A DNA stretch of 64,000 bases from the NCBI RefSeq assembly GCF_003015185.1, contig NZ_CP027860.1, positions 1,860,001-1,924,000 of the forward strand. The letters run 5' to 3'. The stretch comes from Ahniella affigens (lineage in GTDB: Bacteria > Pseudomonadota > Gammaproteobacteria > Xanthomonadales > Ahniellaceae). Positions 46,044 to 55,242 of the stretch are shown piece after piece. Below the pieces are notes generated by a model, which was given only the letters and a program-made list of their open reading frames with translations, ran no database searches and was not told where the DNA came from. The translations under genes were made by a program, and so were the position numbers. Within the stretch, counting starts at the first letter, position 1, and every line of letters starts with the position of its first letter.

Positions 46044-48875
46044 TTACTCGAAGCTGTTCGCAAACACGTCGTTTGGAATACCGCAGCCTTCCACGCGGAT
46101 ATCGTCGACATACCAGCCGTGCGGGACGCTGCCGACCGACGAGTCCGTCAGCGCGGTGAAGCGGAAGCGCACCGATTGACCCTGGTACGGACCAAGATCG
46201 AAGCTCGCCACGCGATAAGGCCGCGTTCCACACCACGCCTGCTCGCCAGTCGGCACCGGTCCGGTGTAGTTGTCTTCCAGCTGGCTGCCAGGCGGCAGTT
46301 GCGTCCAAGTCGAGCCGTCGTTGGTCGAAATCTCGACAAAGCCACCGTCAAAACAGGTGGTGGCGGTGTCCGGCTCCATCGTGACGTCATGCAGGAAGCG
46401 CAGCGTTGGCGAATTCCGGTCGTTCGGAATGGCAATAGACGGCGAAATCAGCCGTTGCTGCGACGTCGTGGCGACGTCGACCGCGAGCCAGGCGAACGAG
46501 CCGGAACCACCTGCGGTGTTGCTCGGGCGTGCCGTCGAGCGCGTCCAGGTGGTGCCCGAGACGGGAACCGTGGTCCAGCCGTTCACGCCATTGTCGACGT
46601 TATCGGAGAACGCGTTGATGATTTGCTCGCCGACCGCGCAGATGCCTGGCGCAAACCGGGTCGTGAAGCTGGCGACGGCTGAATTGCTGCCTGGGCCACA
46701 GGCATTGGCGCCACGAACGCGCCAGAAATAGGTGGTGGCTGGCGTCAGGATGGCGGGCACTTGTACCGAGGTACCAGCGGTGGGGCTCGACGTGAACACG
46801 ATATTGGTGAACGCGTTGTCGGTGGCGATTTCGGCAATGTACGACTGCGTTTGCGCGGTGGCCGTCCAGGTCAGTAGCGGACCATACGCCACACTTTGGG
46901 CGCCGTCGGCAGGCGAGCTGGCTGTTGGCGCGACCGGAGCGGCCGAATCAACGGTGAGGCCGACCGTGCGTTCGCGGAGCAGGCTTGGGCTCGTCGAACT
47001 ACCCGACACACGCAAGGTGTAACTGCCCGCAGCCACCGCATTCAGATTGCTGATGGTCCAGGTTTCGGTTCCAGGCACCGCGCCGAAGCTCGCTGGCAAG
47101 CTCGATGTCGCACCGGCCGGCAGATCATTGGCCGCCAGGTTGACGGTTCCCGAAAAGGCGTTGTACGCGTGCGATTCGACCGTGTAGGTGGCATTGGTGT
47201 TCGCGCAGACGCGCTGATTCAAGGGCACTGCGGCCACGCCAAAATCGGGGTTGCCGCAATCCGGGAACTTGAATGAGCCGGTTCGGAGTGTCCAGGTGAC
47301 GCCGGACGTGGCGAAAAACTCATTGATGTACCAGAACGTGCAGTCGTCGGTTGGATCAATGTTCATCGACGTGTAGTCGCCCCAGCGCCGGGTGGTTGCG
47401 GTGTGGCCGCCGCCGCCGGCAATGAACGTACCTTCGCCTTGCGTCATCGTATCCAGCGGGTCACTTTCCAGGCGGCCGGTGTAGCGGACGCTCGGGAACA
47501 CCGCAGTGCCGCTGGCGCTGTATCCGAGACCCATGTTGCCGGACTTGTCCTGGGCAATCGAGCCCATCCAGCGGTGCACACCATCGGTAATGCCGGGCGC
47601 GTAGGTGCTGTCTTGGTACAGCACCGCGTTGGCGCCAGGATTGCGGACTTCCCACCAACGGATGCCGGCCATCGCGGTCGCAGCTTCCACCGATTGGTTG
47701 GTCACAATGGACTGGTAGCTGCCAAAGTTGCGATAGGCGGCCCGATTGAGCGGCCGCTGGCGGTACGACAGAATGTCGACCGGATTCAAGGGCGCAGGCT
47801 GCGGCACGCAGGCCCGTGCATCGGTAGGCAAGCAGGGGAAGATCGTGTCATAGGGGTCGATCGGGATCGTTGCCGCGAGCAGGAACGTCGACGAGCCGGG
47901 TGTCGTGAAATTGATATTGAATTCCCACAGGCTCAGGGCATCCTGCGTGGCGCCGTATGGCCCGCCGTTGTCCATCGATCCCAGGAAATACGCTGGCGCG
48001 CCGGGTGGCGGCAGCGTGCTGCCATCGATGTCTGCCGGGAGCAAGCCATCGCCGGAGTTCTCGTCAACCGGGACGGTGAACTGAATGACGGTTGGCGCGG
48101 TATTGCCCGCCAGCATCTGCGTTCGGTCAATGGCGTAAGCGCCAATCAATCCGGCATTCACTTCGCGCGTGCTGATCAAGTAGGCATTACCCCAAATGCC
48201 ATACTTCGGATAGTCGGGAAACGTCGCAGTAGGGAAGGCCCAGCGATAGTAGGCACCCGTTGGATCGGACGTCTGCGACAGTGCCACGCAGTTGAAAAAA
48301 CCGGGTCCTGCGCTATCGGAGAACTGGGTCAACAGCCAGCGATCCGCCAATTGATCGTAGAGCACGATCGGATCACCGGCGTTTTCGGTTTCGCAAGCGC
48401 CGCCGAAACCCGAGAACAGCGTGTTGATATTGGCCGGCCCAAAAACCGACGTGCCGGTCTTGTTGAAAATCTGGAACGACACGTTGGACATGCGGACATA
48501 ATGATTCGGTCCAACGTCGCCAACTGGATCAGGTGGATTCGCGGTGCCGCTGCCAGCGTTGAAATTGGCGATCGGTGCGGGAATGGCTCGAAATGGACCA
48601 GGCAACACAGGCTGCACGTTTCGGTCGACGTCCTGGGGACCAAATCGGTATTTGCCCATGGGCTCGGGATCGATCATCAGCGTCCCGAAGAAGTTTGCCG
48701 GAGGTTCGGGCTTGATCGGAATGTTGCGAAGTGGCGGCGACACATCGAACTTGATGGCGCTGAACGCTGCCTTGAAGGTGCCATGTGGGACATCGCTGGA
48801 TTCTGTGGAAACCGCCGACGCTGATACCAAACACCCGCTGAGAACCAGTAAACCTCTGAGATAGGACTGCTTCAT
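46044..48875 (-). CDS. Large secreted protein with FN3-like and C-terminal jelly-roll-like regions
   Basis: 943 residues. Start at MKQSYLRGLLVLSGCLVSASA with AAGGGG upstream, giving a Sec signal peptide. The N-terminal 500 residues have propeller-like segments (DPVGDVGPNHYVRMSNVSFQ, DQLADRWLLTQFSDS) often seen in exported proteins of unknown role. A fibronectin-III-like domain lies near 680-780 (TASSPADGAQSV...TYFWRVRGANACG). The C-terminal region (about 790-935) resembles the MAM/M6-associated jelly-roll domain (WLAVDVATTSQQRLISPSI, HGWYVDDIRVEGC). It ends NDVFANSFE. No catalytic motif was recognised; function unknown. Confidence 0.85.
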   Translation of the reverse strand: MKQSYLRGLLVLSGCLVSASAVSTESSDVPHGTFKAAFSAIKFDVSPPLRNIPIKPEPPANFFGTLMIDPEPMGKYRFGPQDVDRNVQPVLPGPFRAIPAPIANFNAGSGTANPPDPVGDVGPNHYVRMSNVSFQIFNKTGTSVFGPANINTLFSGFGGACETENAGDPIVLYDQLADRWLLTQFSDSAGPGFFNCVALSQTSDPTGAYYRWAFPTATFPDYPKYGIWGNAYLISTREVNAGLIGAYAIDRTQMLAGNTAPTVIQFTVPVDENSGDGLLPADIDGSTLPPPGAPAYFLGSMDNGGPYGATQDALSLWEFNINFTTPGSSTFLLAATIPIDPYDTIFPCLPTDARACVPQPAPLNPVDILSYRQRPLNRAAYRNFGSYQSIVTNQSVEAATAMAGIRWWEVRNPGANAVLYQDSTYAPGITDGVHRWMGSIAQDKSGNMGLGYSASGTAVFPSVRYTGRLESDPLDTMTQGEGTFIAGGGGHTATTRRWGDYTSMNIDPTDDCTFWYINEFFATSGVTWTLRTGSFKFPDCGNPDFGVAAVPLNQRVCANTNATYTVESHAYNAFSGTVNLAANDLPAGATSSLPASFGAVPGTETWTISNLNAVAAGSYTLRVSGSSTSPSLLRERTVGLTVDSAAPVAPTASSPADGAQSVAYGPLLTWTATAQTQSYIAEIATDNAFTNIVFTSSPTAGTSVQVPAILTPATTYFWRVRGANACGPGSNSAVASFTTRFAPGICAVGEQIINAFSDNVDNGVNGWTTVPVSGTTWTRSTARPSNTAGGSGSFAWLAVDVATTSQQRLISPSIAIPNDRNSPTLRFLHDVTMEPDTATTCFDGGFVEISTNDGSTWTQLPPGSQLEDNYTGPVPTGEQAWCGTRPYRVASFDLGPYQGQSVRFRFTALTDSSVGSVPHGWYVDDIRVEGCGIPNDVFANSFE

Positions 48876-49176
48876 CGTAAACCCCTTTGCCGAGAAACGT
48901 GACCTTACCGACGAAAATTGAGCTCGGCAAGGTCCTGGGGCGGATGCGCCGCGCAAATGCGTGTGATAAGTCTGTCAAAACGCTACGACTGCAGGCGTAT
49001 GACTTATGGCAGGGGGGCAAAATCCGTCGGCGGCGCGTGCTTGTGCACGTCTGGTCAGAACGTCACCGATCAATCGCCACATGCTACCGACTCAGGTCAG
49101 CGGTAAGCTCGCTGAAGGAGGTCGTGTGTCGCATCGACCCGGGCATTAGGTAAAACGGGCGGGAGGAGCGTTGATC
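48876..49176. other. Divergent intergenic region
   Basis: 301 bases between two divergent exported-protein genes. It must hold both promoters. I see no gene, no clear operator and no convincing promoter pair. Confidence 0.5.
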
Positions 49177-50553
49177 ATGAAGCGCCGATTATTGTTGACG
49201 CAATGTGGTTTGGCGGGCTTGCTTCCGATGCTGCCCTCAGGGCGCGCTCGCGCTGCACGGCGGCGGGACGCTGCGGAAGTCGATGTGCTGGTGATTGGCG
49301 CCGGAATGGCCGGTCTGGCGGCGGCATCGCATCTGCGCGACGCGGGTTTGCAAGTGCAGGTTCTGGACGCGCGCTCACGATTGGGCGGGCGGGTCTGGAC
49401 CAGTCGCGCTTGGCCCGATCTACCAATGGACTTGGGGGCGAGCTGGATTCATGGTGCTCAGGGCAATCCGATGACGGCATTGGCGCGCGCGGCGGGCGTC
49501 AAGACGGTCGCGACGTCTTACGAGCGCGCGTTGGCCTTTGATGCTGCGGGCAAGGTGATCCGGGGCGGTAGCCTGCGACACTTCGAGACCGTGCAGGAGC
49601 GTGCCGAAGCGGCCCTGAAAGCCGCGGGAGATGCGAAACGTGACCAGTCGGCTCGAAACGCCGTGGCCAAGCTTCGGCGCGAATGGCAGGACGATCCGCA
49701 GTCTTTGCGCGAATTGGAATTTGTGCTGAACAGTACTTTGGAGCAGGAGTTCGGTGGCAGTGCGGCGGATTTGTCGAGCTACTGGATGGATGATGGCGAA
49801 GGATTTGATGGCGAGGATCGCTTGTTTCCGGACGGGTACGGGCAGTTGATCGCGCACTTAGCACGTGGGATTTCTGTTCAGCTGAATGACGCGGTGCAGA
49901 CGATTGATTGGCAACATGATCTTATCGAAGTTCGAACCACGCAGCGTCGCTGGACCGCCGAGCAAGTCGTGGTGACGGTACCGCTCGGCGTGTTGAAGGC
50001 CAACAGCATCGTCTTCACGCCGGGCTTGCCAAAGCGCAAGCAGGAAGCCATCGAGGGTCTCGGCATGGGCCTTCTGAACAAATGCGCGTTGCGCTTTGAG
50101 AACGTGTTCTGGCCCGATGATTTCGACTGGTTGGAATTTGTCGGCGAGCGCACGGGCGAATGGGCCGAATGGATCAGCTTTGCCCGCGCCATCGGTGCAC
50201 CCGTGCTGCTGGGGTTTCATGCGGCCGATCAGGCGCGGGCCTTGGAGCGGCGCTCGGATCAAGAGACCATCGCTGCCGCGATGCGCGTCTTGCGGCATCT
50301 GTTTGGGGCCGACACACCCGATCCTGTTGCAGCGCAGATCACCCGCTGGGCCAGAGATCCATTCGCGTTCGGCGCGTATTCGTACAATCCCGTTGGCGTG
50401 CACCCACGCATTCGCGACGATTTGGCGGAAAGCCTGGAAGATCGATTGCATTTTGCCGGCGAGGCGACCACCCGAGCCCACTTCGGCACTGTGCACGGCG
50501 CCTATCTTTCCGGTCAGCGAGCGGCTTTGGCCGTACTTGCCACGTTGGCCTGA
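49177..50553 (+). CDS. Flavin-containing amine oxidase (FAD-dependent), exported
   Basis: 458 residues; GGAGGAG precedes the ATG by 9 bases. The N-terminus KRRLLLTQCGLAGLLP is a signal peptide with Tat-like arginines. VDVLVIGAGMAGLAAASHL binds the FAD ADP moiety, GGRVWTSRAW and DLGASWIHG follow, and the C-terminus has LHFAGEATTRAHFGTVHGAYLSG, the covalent/noncovalent FAD region of polyamine and monoamine oxidases. It oxidises an amine with release of hydrogen peroxide; the substrate is unknown. A decayed relative of its 5' end lies 3.4 kb upstream. Confidence 0.92.
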   Translation: MKRRLLLTQCGLAGLLPMLPSGRARAARRRDAAEVDVLVIGAGMAGLAAASHLRDAGLQVQVLDARSRLGGRVWTSRAWPDLPMDLGASWIHGAQGNPMTALARAAGVKTVATSYERALAFDAAGKVIRGGSLRHFETVQERAEAALKAAGDAKRDQSARNAVAKLRREWQDDPQSLRELEFVLNSTLEQEFGGSAADLSSYWMDDGEGFDGEDRLFPDGYGQLIAHLARGISVQLNDAVQTIDWQHDLIEVRTTQRRWTAEQVVVTVPLGVLKANSIVFTPGLPKRKQEAIEGLGMGLLNKCALRFENVFWPDDFDWLEFVGERTGEWAEWISFARAIGAPVLLGFHAADQARALERRSDQETIAAAMRVLRHLFGADTPDPVAAQITRWARDPFAFGAYSYNPVGVHPRIRDDLAESLEDRLHFAGEATTRAHFGTVHGAYLSGQRAALAVLATLA

Positions 50554-50559
50554 GAGAAC

Positions 50560-51486
50560 CTACATTTTCAGTGCACGGATCCGGGTTTCTGGTTCGGCGC
50601 GCTCCCACAGACGATCGAATGCCAGCTGCAGTTCGCGGAGACGCGGGCGGTCGTTCAAGGCGTACTCGCCGTCGTACCGACTCGGGTCTTGTCGCTTCAG
50701 CCAGCCGCCCTGATCATTAAGGAGCAACGCCGGACGATCATTGCCGGCGTACTCAGGATTCGGCCGACGGACTTCGATCTTGCTGGAAAGGCGCTGGGCG
50801 AGTTGAATCAGCCGGTGATCGCGCTCCAGGGCCAGGCGCACATCATCGATCAGCAAGCGGACCAATGCCCCGCGGCCAGACAAAGCGACTGCTTTCAAGG
50901 CTTCGATGAATGTTTCATCATCATAAAGTTCGAATTCCAATTCGCGACTGGCGAGGCACAAACCGTGTCGGGCCGATTTGGCAATCTCGATTGCCGCCGC
51001 CCGCACGGAAGCAGCGCGATCCACTTGCAGTACCTTGCCTGGGAGATTGGCCGCTTTGAGCGGCAATCGCATGTTCTGATGCGGCGCGCCGCACTCGTCG
51101 AATGGCTCGCCTTCGGCCACAAAGCCGGCGCGCTGGTAGAAGGGGATCGCATGCATCTGCGAGTGCAACGACACCGACTCATAGCCCAACTCGCGCGCAA
51201 TGTCGATCAATCGCTGCACGATCGCGAGTCCCACGCCGGCGCCACGCCAAGCCGGCAGCACCGCCATGCGGCCAATCTTGTGTTCCGGGGTCAATCGACC
51301 CGTCGCGATCGGCTTGCCATCGGCATCGATCGCGAGCACATGCCGGGACAGCGGGTCCAGTGCATCCCATTCCTCCGCAAGCGGAAACTGTTGCTCGGTG
51401 ATGAACACCGGCTCGCGGATCGACTGCAATGCGGGAAAGTCGGCTTGATAGTCGGCGTCTCGAAGTTGGAACGTGCGCGGACTCAT
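50560..51486 (-). CDS. GNAT acetyltransferase with C-terminal uncharacterised domain
   Basis: 308 residues. GNAT domain about 5-150, with IGRMAVLPAWRGAGVGLAIVQ (acetyl-CoA loop RGAGVG, 81-86) and SLHSQMHAIPFYQRAGF as in the ElaA-like group. The C-terminal half (about 150-308) has VLLNDQGGWLKRQDPSRYDG and RLLIDDVRLALERDHRLIQLAQRL and matches nothing I can name beyond recurring fusions in related bacteria. Its ATG overlaps the stop of the roxA-like gene (TGATG), so the two are coupled. Confidence 0.87.
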   Translation of the reverse strand: MSPRTFQLRDADYQADFPALQSIREPVFITEQQFPLAEEWDALDPLSRHVLAIDADGKPIATGRLTPEHKIGRMAVLPAWRGAGVGLAIVQRLIDIARELGYESVSLHSQMHAIPFYQRAGFVAEGEPFDECGAPHQNMRLPLKAANLPGKVLQVDRAASVRAAAIEIAKSARHGLCLASRELEFELYDDETFIEALKAVALSGRGALVRLLIDDVRLALERDHRLIQLAQRLSSKIEVRRPNPEYAGNDRPALLLNDQGGWLKRQDPSRYDGEYALNDRPRLRELQLAFDRLWERAEPETRIRALKM

Positions 51487-52670
51487 CAACGTTGGTCCCG
51501 TGCCAGCACCATCAGGCCCTGCCGATACAAGTGGTGCAGCAGATCACGCTGGACTTGGTTCAGTCGCGTCCAGTCGGCGCCACGTACGGCGCGTTCGCGA
51601 AGCAATGCATAGACCTCGGCATCCGTGTCAATGGTCTGGCCGGCGATCACAACCTGTGCGTTCCGCCCGCGATTGAGCCTGGCCATGCGCGCATAAGGAT
51701 GCAGCGTCAGCAAATGTTGCTTGTTCAGCCGATCGCCGAGTTGCGTCAAGCTCAAAGGTCTGGGCGGTGCCGCTGGTTCCTGCGCGGCGCGGTAGCGGGT
51801 GATGAAACTGGCGAACCAGTTGCCCAGCGCCGCGTCGTCGAGCGCCAAGAGCGGCGCCAGACTGTGGCGCACGCGCTTGATCGCAGCGGCGTCGATGTCG
51901 TACGGATCGTTGGCAGCGCGCAGGTCTGGGTCGACCAGGCGTTGATCTTCGCTCAGCTTTTCGGCGAAGGAATCGGCGAGGTCACCCAGCATCTCGTGAA
52001 TGGCTGGTGCACGCATGCCCACCGAGATCGTCAGACACTCGTCTTCCGCTACGCCATGATGCGGCACGTTCGGCGGCAGATACAACATGTCGCCAGGACC
52101 GAGCACCCAATCGTGGGTCGGCCAGAATTCTTTCAGCAGCTTGAGTTCAACATCGTCACGGAAGTCCCGCGGACAGTTCGGGTCAACATCGATCTGCCAC
52201 CGGCGATGGCCCATGCCTTGCAGCAGAAACACATCATATTGATCGACATGCGCGCCGACCGAACCGCCCGCGACAGCGTAGGAAATCATGATGTCGTCGA
52301 TCCGCCAGCGTGGCAGAAATCGAAAGTGCTCGAGCAGGGCGGCAATGTCCGGGTCCCATTTGTCAACGTCTTGAACCAAGAGCGTCCAGTCCTTCTTGCC
52401 CGTGCGTGCAAAACGCTTTTCCGGGAACGGACCTGATTCGAGCTTCCATTGGTCCTTCTTGCGATCATGCGTGACGATTCGCGCAAGCGCCAACGGCTCG
52501 AGCGCCAGACCGGCTAGGTCGTTCGGGCTCACCGGGCTCTCGAAATCCGGAAACGCCTCGCGTATCAGCAGTGGATGCTTTTGCCAGTAGTGTTTCAAGA
52601 ACTGCGCGACGGGCATGCCGAGCAGGTGGCCTCGGCTGGCACGGACTTCAATGGGCAAGGCCTTTGTCAT
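51486..52670 (-). CDS. roxA: RoxA/YcfD-like JmjC ribosomal oxygenase (uL16 arginine hydroxylase type)
   Basis: 394 residues from MTKALPIEVR. The cupin/JmjC core has Fe(II) ligands His141 and Asp143 (GAHVDQYDVFLLQ) and His204 (PPNVPHHG), with GRRRW-like GMGHRRWQID following; the C-terminal dimerisation and winged-helix parts are present. E. coli YcfD hydroxylates an arginine of ribosomal protein uL16 using oxygen and 2-oxoglutarate. It lies 98 bases after gspK and is coupled to the GNAT gene. Confidence 0.92.
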   Translation of the reverse strand: MTKALPIEVRASRGHLLGMPVAQFLKHYWQKHPLLIREAFPDFESPVSPNDLAGLALEPLALARIVTHDRKKDQWKLESGPFPEKRFARTGKKDWTLLVQDVDKWDPDIAALLEHFRFLPRWRIDDIMISYAVAGGSVGAHVDQYDVFLLQGMGHRRWQIDVDPNCPRDFRDDVELKLLKEFWPTHDWVLGPGDMLYLPPNVPHHGVAEDECLTISVGMRAPAIHEMLGDLADSFAEKLSEDQRLVDPDLRAANDPYDIDAAAIKRVRHSLAPLLALDDAALGNWFASFITRYRAAQEPAAPPRPLSLTQLGDRLNKQHLLTLHPYARMARLNRGRNAQVVIAGQTIDTDAEVYALLRERAVRGADWTRLNQVQRDLLHHLYRQGLMVLARDQR

Positions 52671-52768
52671 AGCGATCTCGGATGCAATCAGATAGGGCGG
52701 CATTGTGATGGCTGGCGGCCACTGGCGGCAACGGTGGTCGTTAGGCTGCGAACGCGGATGGTTGCGCG

Positions 52769-53695
52769 TCAGTAGACCCCACGGCTGCGGCGGTCCACGC
52801 GGATCAGTTCGCCGACACGTTCGATCCGAAAGTAGTAGCGAAACGGTGTGCCATCCAGTTCGACATCGGCCTGCGCCAGAAAATGCGTGCTCTGCACGCC
52901 CAGACCGCGCTGTTGGTCTACATGCAAGCTGAGACCGGTCAGCTGCTGTTCGATCCCAGCCAATTCACGAAACCGGGCGCGCCCGTGGTCACTGAGATTC
53001 GCCGCTTGGGCTTGGGTCATTCCCGGTACGACCGCGACCCACACCAGATCGGTAGCCGTATTGAGATTAATCGGCGCACCCGGCGGCAAGGCGCAGACAT
53101 GCGGACTCAACAACGCAAAGACCTTTGCATCGACGCCGCGAATCAGGCGTAGCTCGGAGAGATCAAGCATGGCCTGATTTGCTGCGCGGTAGGGCGGTGT
53201 GCGTGCACTGTAGACCGAGTCTTCGGCACCGCGGTTTAACGGGACGGTATCGGGATCGACCCAGTCGGTCAGCGCATCGATCAAGTCGCGGCTGAGCCGG
53301 AGCTCGTCAACCAGTCGTTCGAAGCGCGAGCGGGTCAGCGCGTCCGGCTGCCCGTTCTGGACGAGGTTGTTGATGTTCAGGCAACCGTTCAATTCCCGCA
53401 TTCGACCCGTCACGCGGCCACCGGGCACTTCCATCGGGGGCATGGTTTGCGCCCAGGCGTCTTCGGCGTGATCAAACGCGCCGGCGCTGCCGTCCCGCGC
53501 CAGGACGTCTTTGCCCCACGCTTCGAGCCCGCTTGCGTACTGCCGCGCCTGTAGTTCGCGCGTCAGATTGCGGGCACGCGCCTGCGCCAGCTGATTCGAC
53601 TCGATCAGATTCGCCGCGATGATCAATCCCACCGCAATCAGCAGCACAATGATGATGAGTGCAATACCTCGGGGGCGTCGCGTGATCGGCGTCAT
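52769..53695 (-). CDS. gspK: Type II secretion minor pseudopilin GspK
   Basis: 308 residues. The prepilin leader RPRG precedes IALIIIVLLIAVGLII, and as usual for GspK there is no Glu at mature position 5. The large alpha domain and the SAM-like domain with APINLNTATDLVWVAV are present. It caps the pseudopilus with GspI and GspJ. Its ATG overlaps the gspJ stop (ATGA). Confidence 0.93.
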   Translation of the reverse strand: MTPITRRPRGIALIIIVLLIAVGLIIAANLIESNQLAQARARNLTRELQARQYASGLEAWGKDVLARDGSAGAFDHAEDAWAQTMPPMEVPGGRVTGRMRELNGCLNINNLVQNGQPDALTRSRFERLVDELRLSRDLIDALTDWVDPDTVPLNRGAEDSVYSARTPPYRAANQAMLDLSELRLIRGVDAKVFALLSPHVCALPPGAPINLNTATDLVWVAVVPGMTQAQAANLSDHGRARFRELAGIEQQLTGLSLHVDQQRGLGVQSTHFLAQADVELDGTPFRYYFRIERVGELIRVDRRSRGVY

Positions 53696-54321
53696 GGCGT
53701 ACCCTCCGGGCGCAGTGCAGTGCCGGAAAAATCGGTCAATGCGACGATCCGGTTGATCTGGCCGTAATCGGGGCACGTCACCTGAATGCGCACGGCGCGG
53801 GGCAGGCGATCGGGAAACGGCGAGTTGTTCGCTGGCCAAGCGTCGAGCCAGCGGCCTTCGGCGTCCATGAAGCTCAACTCCAGACGATCGACCTCAGTCA
53901 GCATTTCGGCTGCCTCGACCTGATCAAAGCGGGCACCATCAAGGTTGGGCCACGCACGCCGTTCGAGCCTGCGATCGCGCCATTGCCACGCGACGCGCTC
54001 GACGTTGGCGCGTGCGAGATCGAGCGGATTGGCCCGACCGGATCGGCTGACGCGAAATGCATCGCGGCGGCCGCTCAGGGCGGGATCAATCACGCCCTGA
54101 CTATCGCGGGACTTGCGGCTGATGGCGTACCGAAGATCGCGCTCCATGGCGCCGAGCGCGGTCTGCAATTCACGCAAGCGGGTCTGTTTGTCATCCAACG
54201 TTGACTGAACCCGCGTGAGCTGTGCGATCGATGCATAGGCTGCCGCCGCAATGATGGCAAACACCGCCAGGGCGACCAGCAGCTCAACCAGCGTAAAGCC
54301 GCGTCGGGCCAAGTGTTTCAC
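53692..54321 (-). CDS. gspJ: Type II secretion minor pseudopilin GspJ
   Basis: 209 residues. Prepilin peptidase site RRG|FTLVELLVALAVF with Glu5, then the long N-terminal helix and a beta-rich globular domain (AMERDLRYAISRKSRDSQG). It assembles with GspI and GspK at the pseudopilus tip. It overlaps both neighbours by four bases. Confidence 0.93.
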   Translation of the reverse strand: MKHLARRGFTLVELLVALAVFAIIAAAAYASIAQLTRVQSTLDDKQTRLRELQTALGAMERDLRYAISRKSRDSQGVIDPALSGRRDAFRVSRSGRANPLDLARANVERVAWQWRDRRLERRAWPNLDGARFDQVEAAEMLTEVDRLELSFMDAEGRWLDAWPANNSPFPDRLPRAVRIQVTCPDYGQINRIVALTDFSGTALRPEGTP

Positions 54322-54689
54322 TGTGGCTCCAGCGCGAAGCCCGCCAGGCTCGTAATCGGGTGTTCGTCCGGGCTCTCGGTGTTGCCGGCGAAAACATGCA
54401 CGTCAATTCGCCGAATGCCAGGCTCGGGTGTGTTCTGGATGACGACCCGCCAATGCAGCGGATAAGGCCCCAATTGACCGCGCCCGTCGCGCTGGCCTAG
54501 GGCCGGAAACGGGTCGGTGAGCGCGAGTTCGGTCAGCACATTGTCGGCGGCCCATGAGGCGAAAGTCAGTTGTTCCAGCTGCCCTGACTGGCGCGCCATC
54601 AAGGTGGCCGAGCCGAGCAGGGCCGTGATGGCGGTGGCCACCAACGCCAAAGCAACCAAGACTTCGATCAAGGAAAAGCCTCGCCGCAT
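54318..54689 (-). CDS. gspI: Type II secretion minor pseudopilin GspI
   Basis: 123 residues, typical of GspI. Prepilin leader MRRG|FSLIEVLVALALVATAI with Glu5; ASWAADNVLTELAL is the conserved GspI helix region. It nucleates the tip complex. The frame sits between gspJ (overlap) and gspH (1-base gap). Confidence 0.93.
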   Translation of the reverse strand: MRRGFSLIEVLVALALVATAITALLGSATLMARQSGQLEQLTFASWAADNVLTELALTDPFPALGQRDGRGQLGPYPLHWRVVIQNTPEPGIRRIDVHVFAGNTESPDEHPITSLAGFALEPQ

Positions 54690-54690
54690 C

Positions 54691-55227
54691 TCAGCGCTCC
54701 AATGCCTGCCAGGTATTTTGTTCCGGCAGCTGCCGTTCGATCAGCGTCGGCTTAGGCCACTGGTCGCGCAGTCGAAAGCGTTCATCCGTCGGCCCCGCAA
54801 CGACGTGCAATTGAAACGGCGACACTTCGCCGGTCGCAAAACACAAAATGCCGGGCGTCAGCTTCTGGCGTTCGGCGGCGCTGACATCGCCACCCTCAAG
54901 ACGGACGCCACTGGGCAGCTTGAATGCCTTAAGACTCGCATCGGATTCCAGCTGCCACTGTTCGCCTTCCGCGCGGAGGAAGCGATAGCTTTCAGCCTGC
55001 ACCGTGAGGCCGATTGTGCGGCCGCTCAGCTCTGCCCGCTCGCACGCATAGTCCAGGCGGCTGGCCAGGCGGATCGCCTCCTGCCGTGCCCGGGCGCTGC
55101 CATCGGCGGCACGCACCGATAGCACCAGGATGCTCGATACCACCCCCAGTATGACCAGTACCACGAGGATTTCGATCAAACTGACGCCGCGAGCGGCAAT
55201 GCGGGTGCTGGATGGGACAACAGTCAT
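54691..55227 (-). CDS. gspH: Type II secretion minor pseudopilin GspH
   Basis: 178 residues. Leader AARG|VSLIEILVVLVILGVV with Glu5 and a beta-sandwich globular domain (ASRLDYACERAELSGRTIGL is the GspH signature region). The leader before the cleavage site is about 14 residues, longer than in its neighbours. Part of the gspGHIJK operon. Confidence 0.92.
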   Translation of the reverse strand: MTVVPSSTRIAARGVSLIEILVVLVILGVVSSILVLSVRAADGSARARQEAIRLASRLDYACERAELSGRTIGLTVQAESYRFLRAEGEQWQLESDASLKAFKLPSGVRLEGGDVSAAERQKLTPGILCFATGEVSPFQLHVVAGPTDERFRLRDQWPKPTLIERQLPEQNTWQALER

Positions 55228-55242
55228 GCCGAGTCGATGCCG

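Noticed and set aside
47403-48824. A 473-codon plus-strand open frame over the minus-strand secreted protein
   Set aside because: Arg/His/Ala-rich with no recognisable domain; the minus-strand frame has a signal peptide, domains and a ribosome-binding site.
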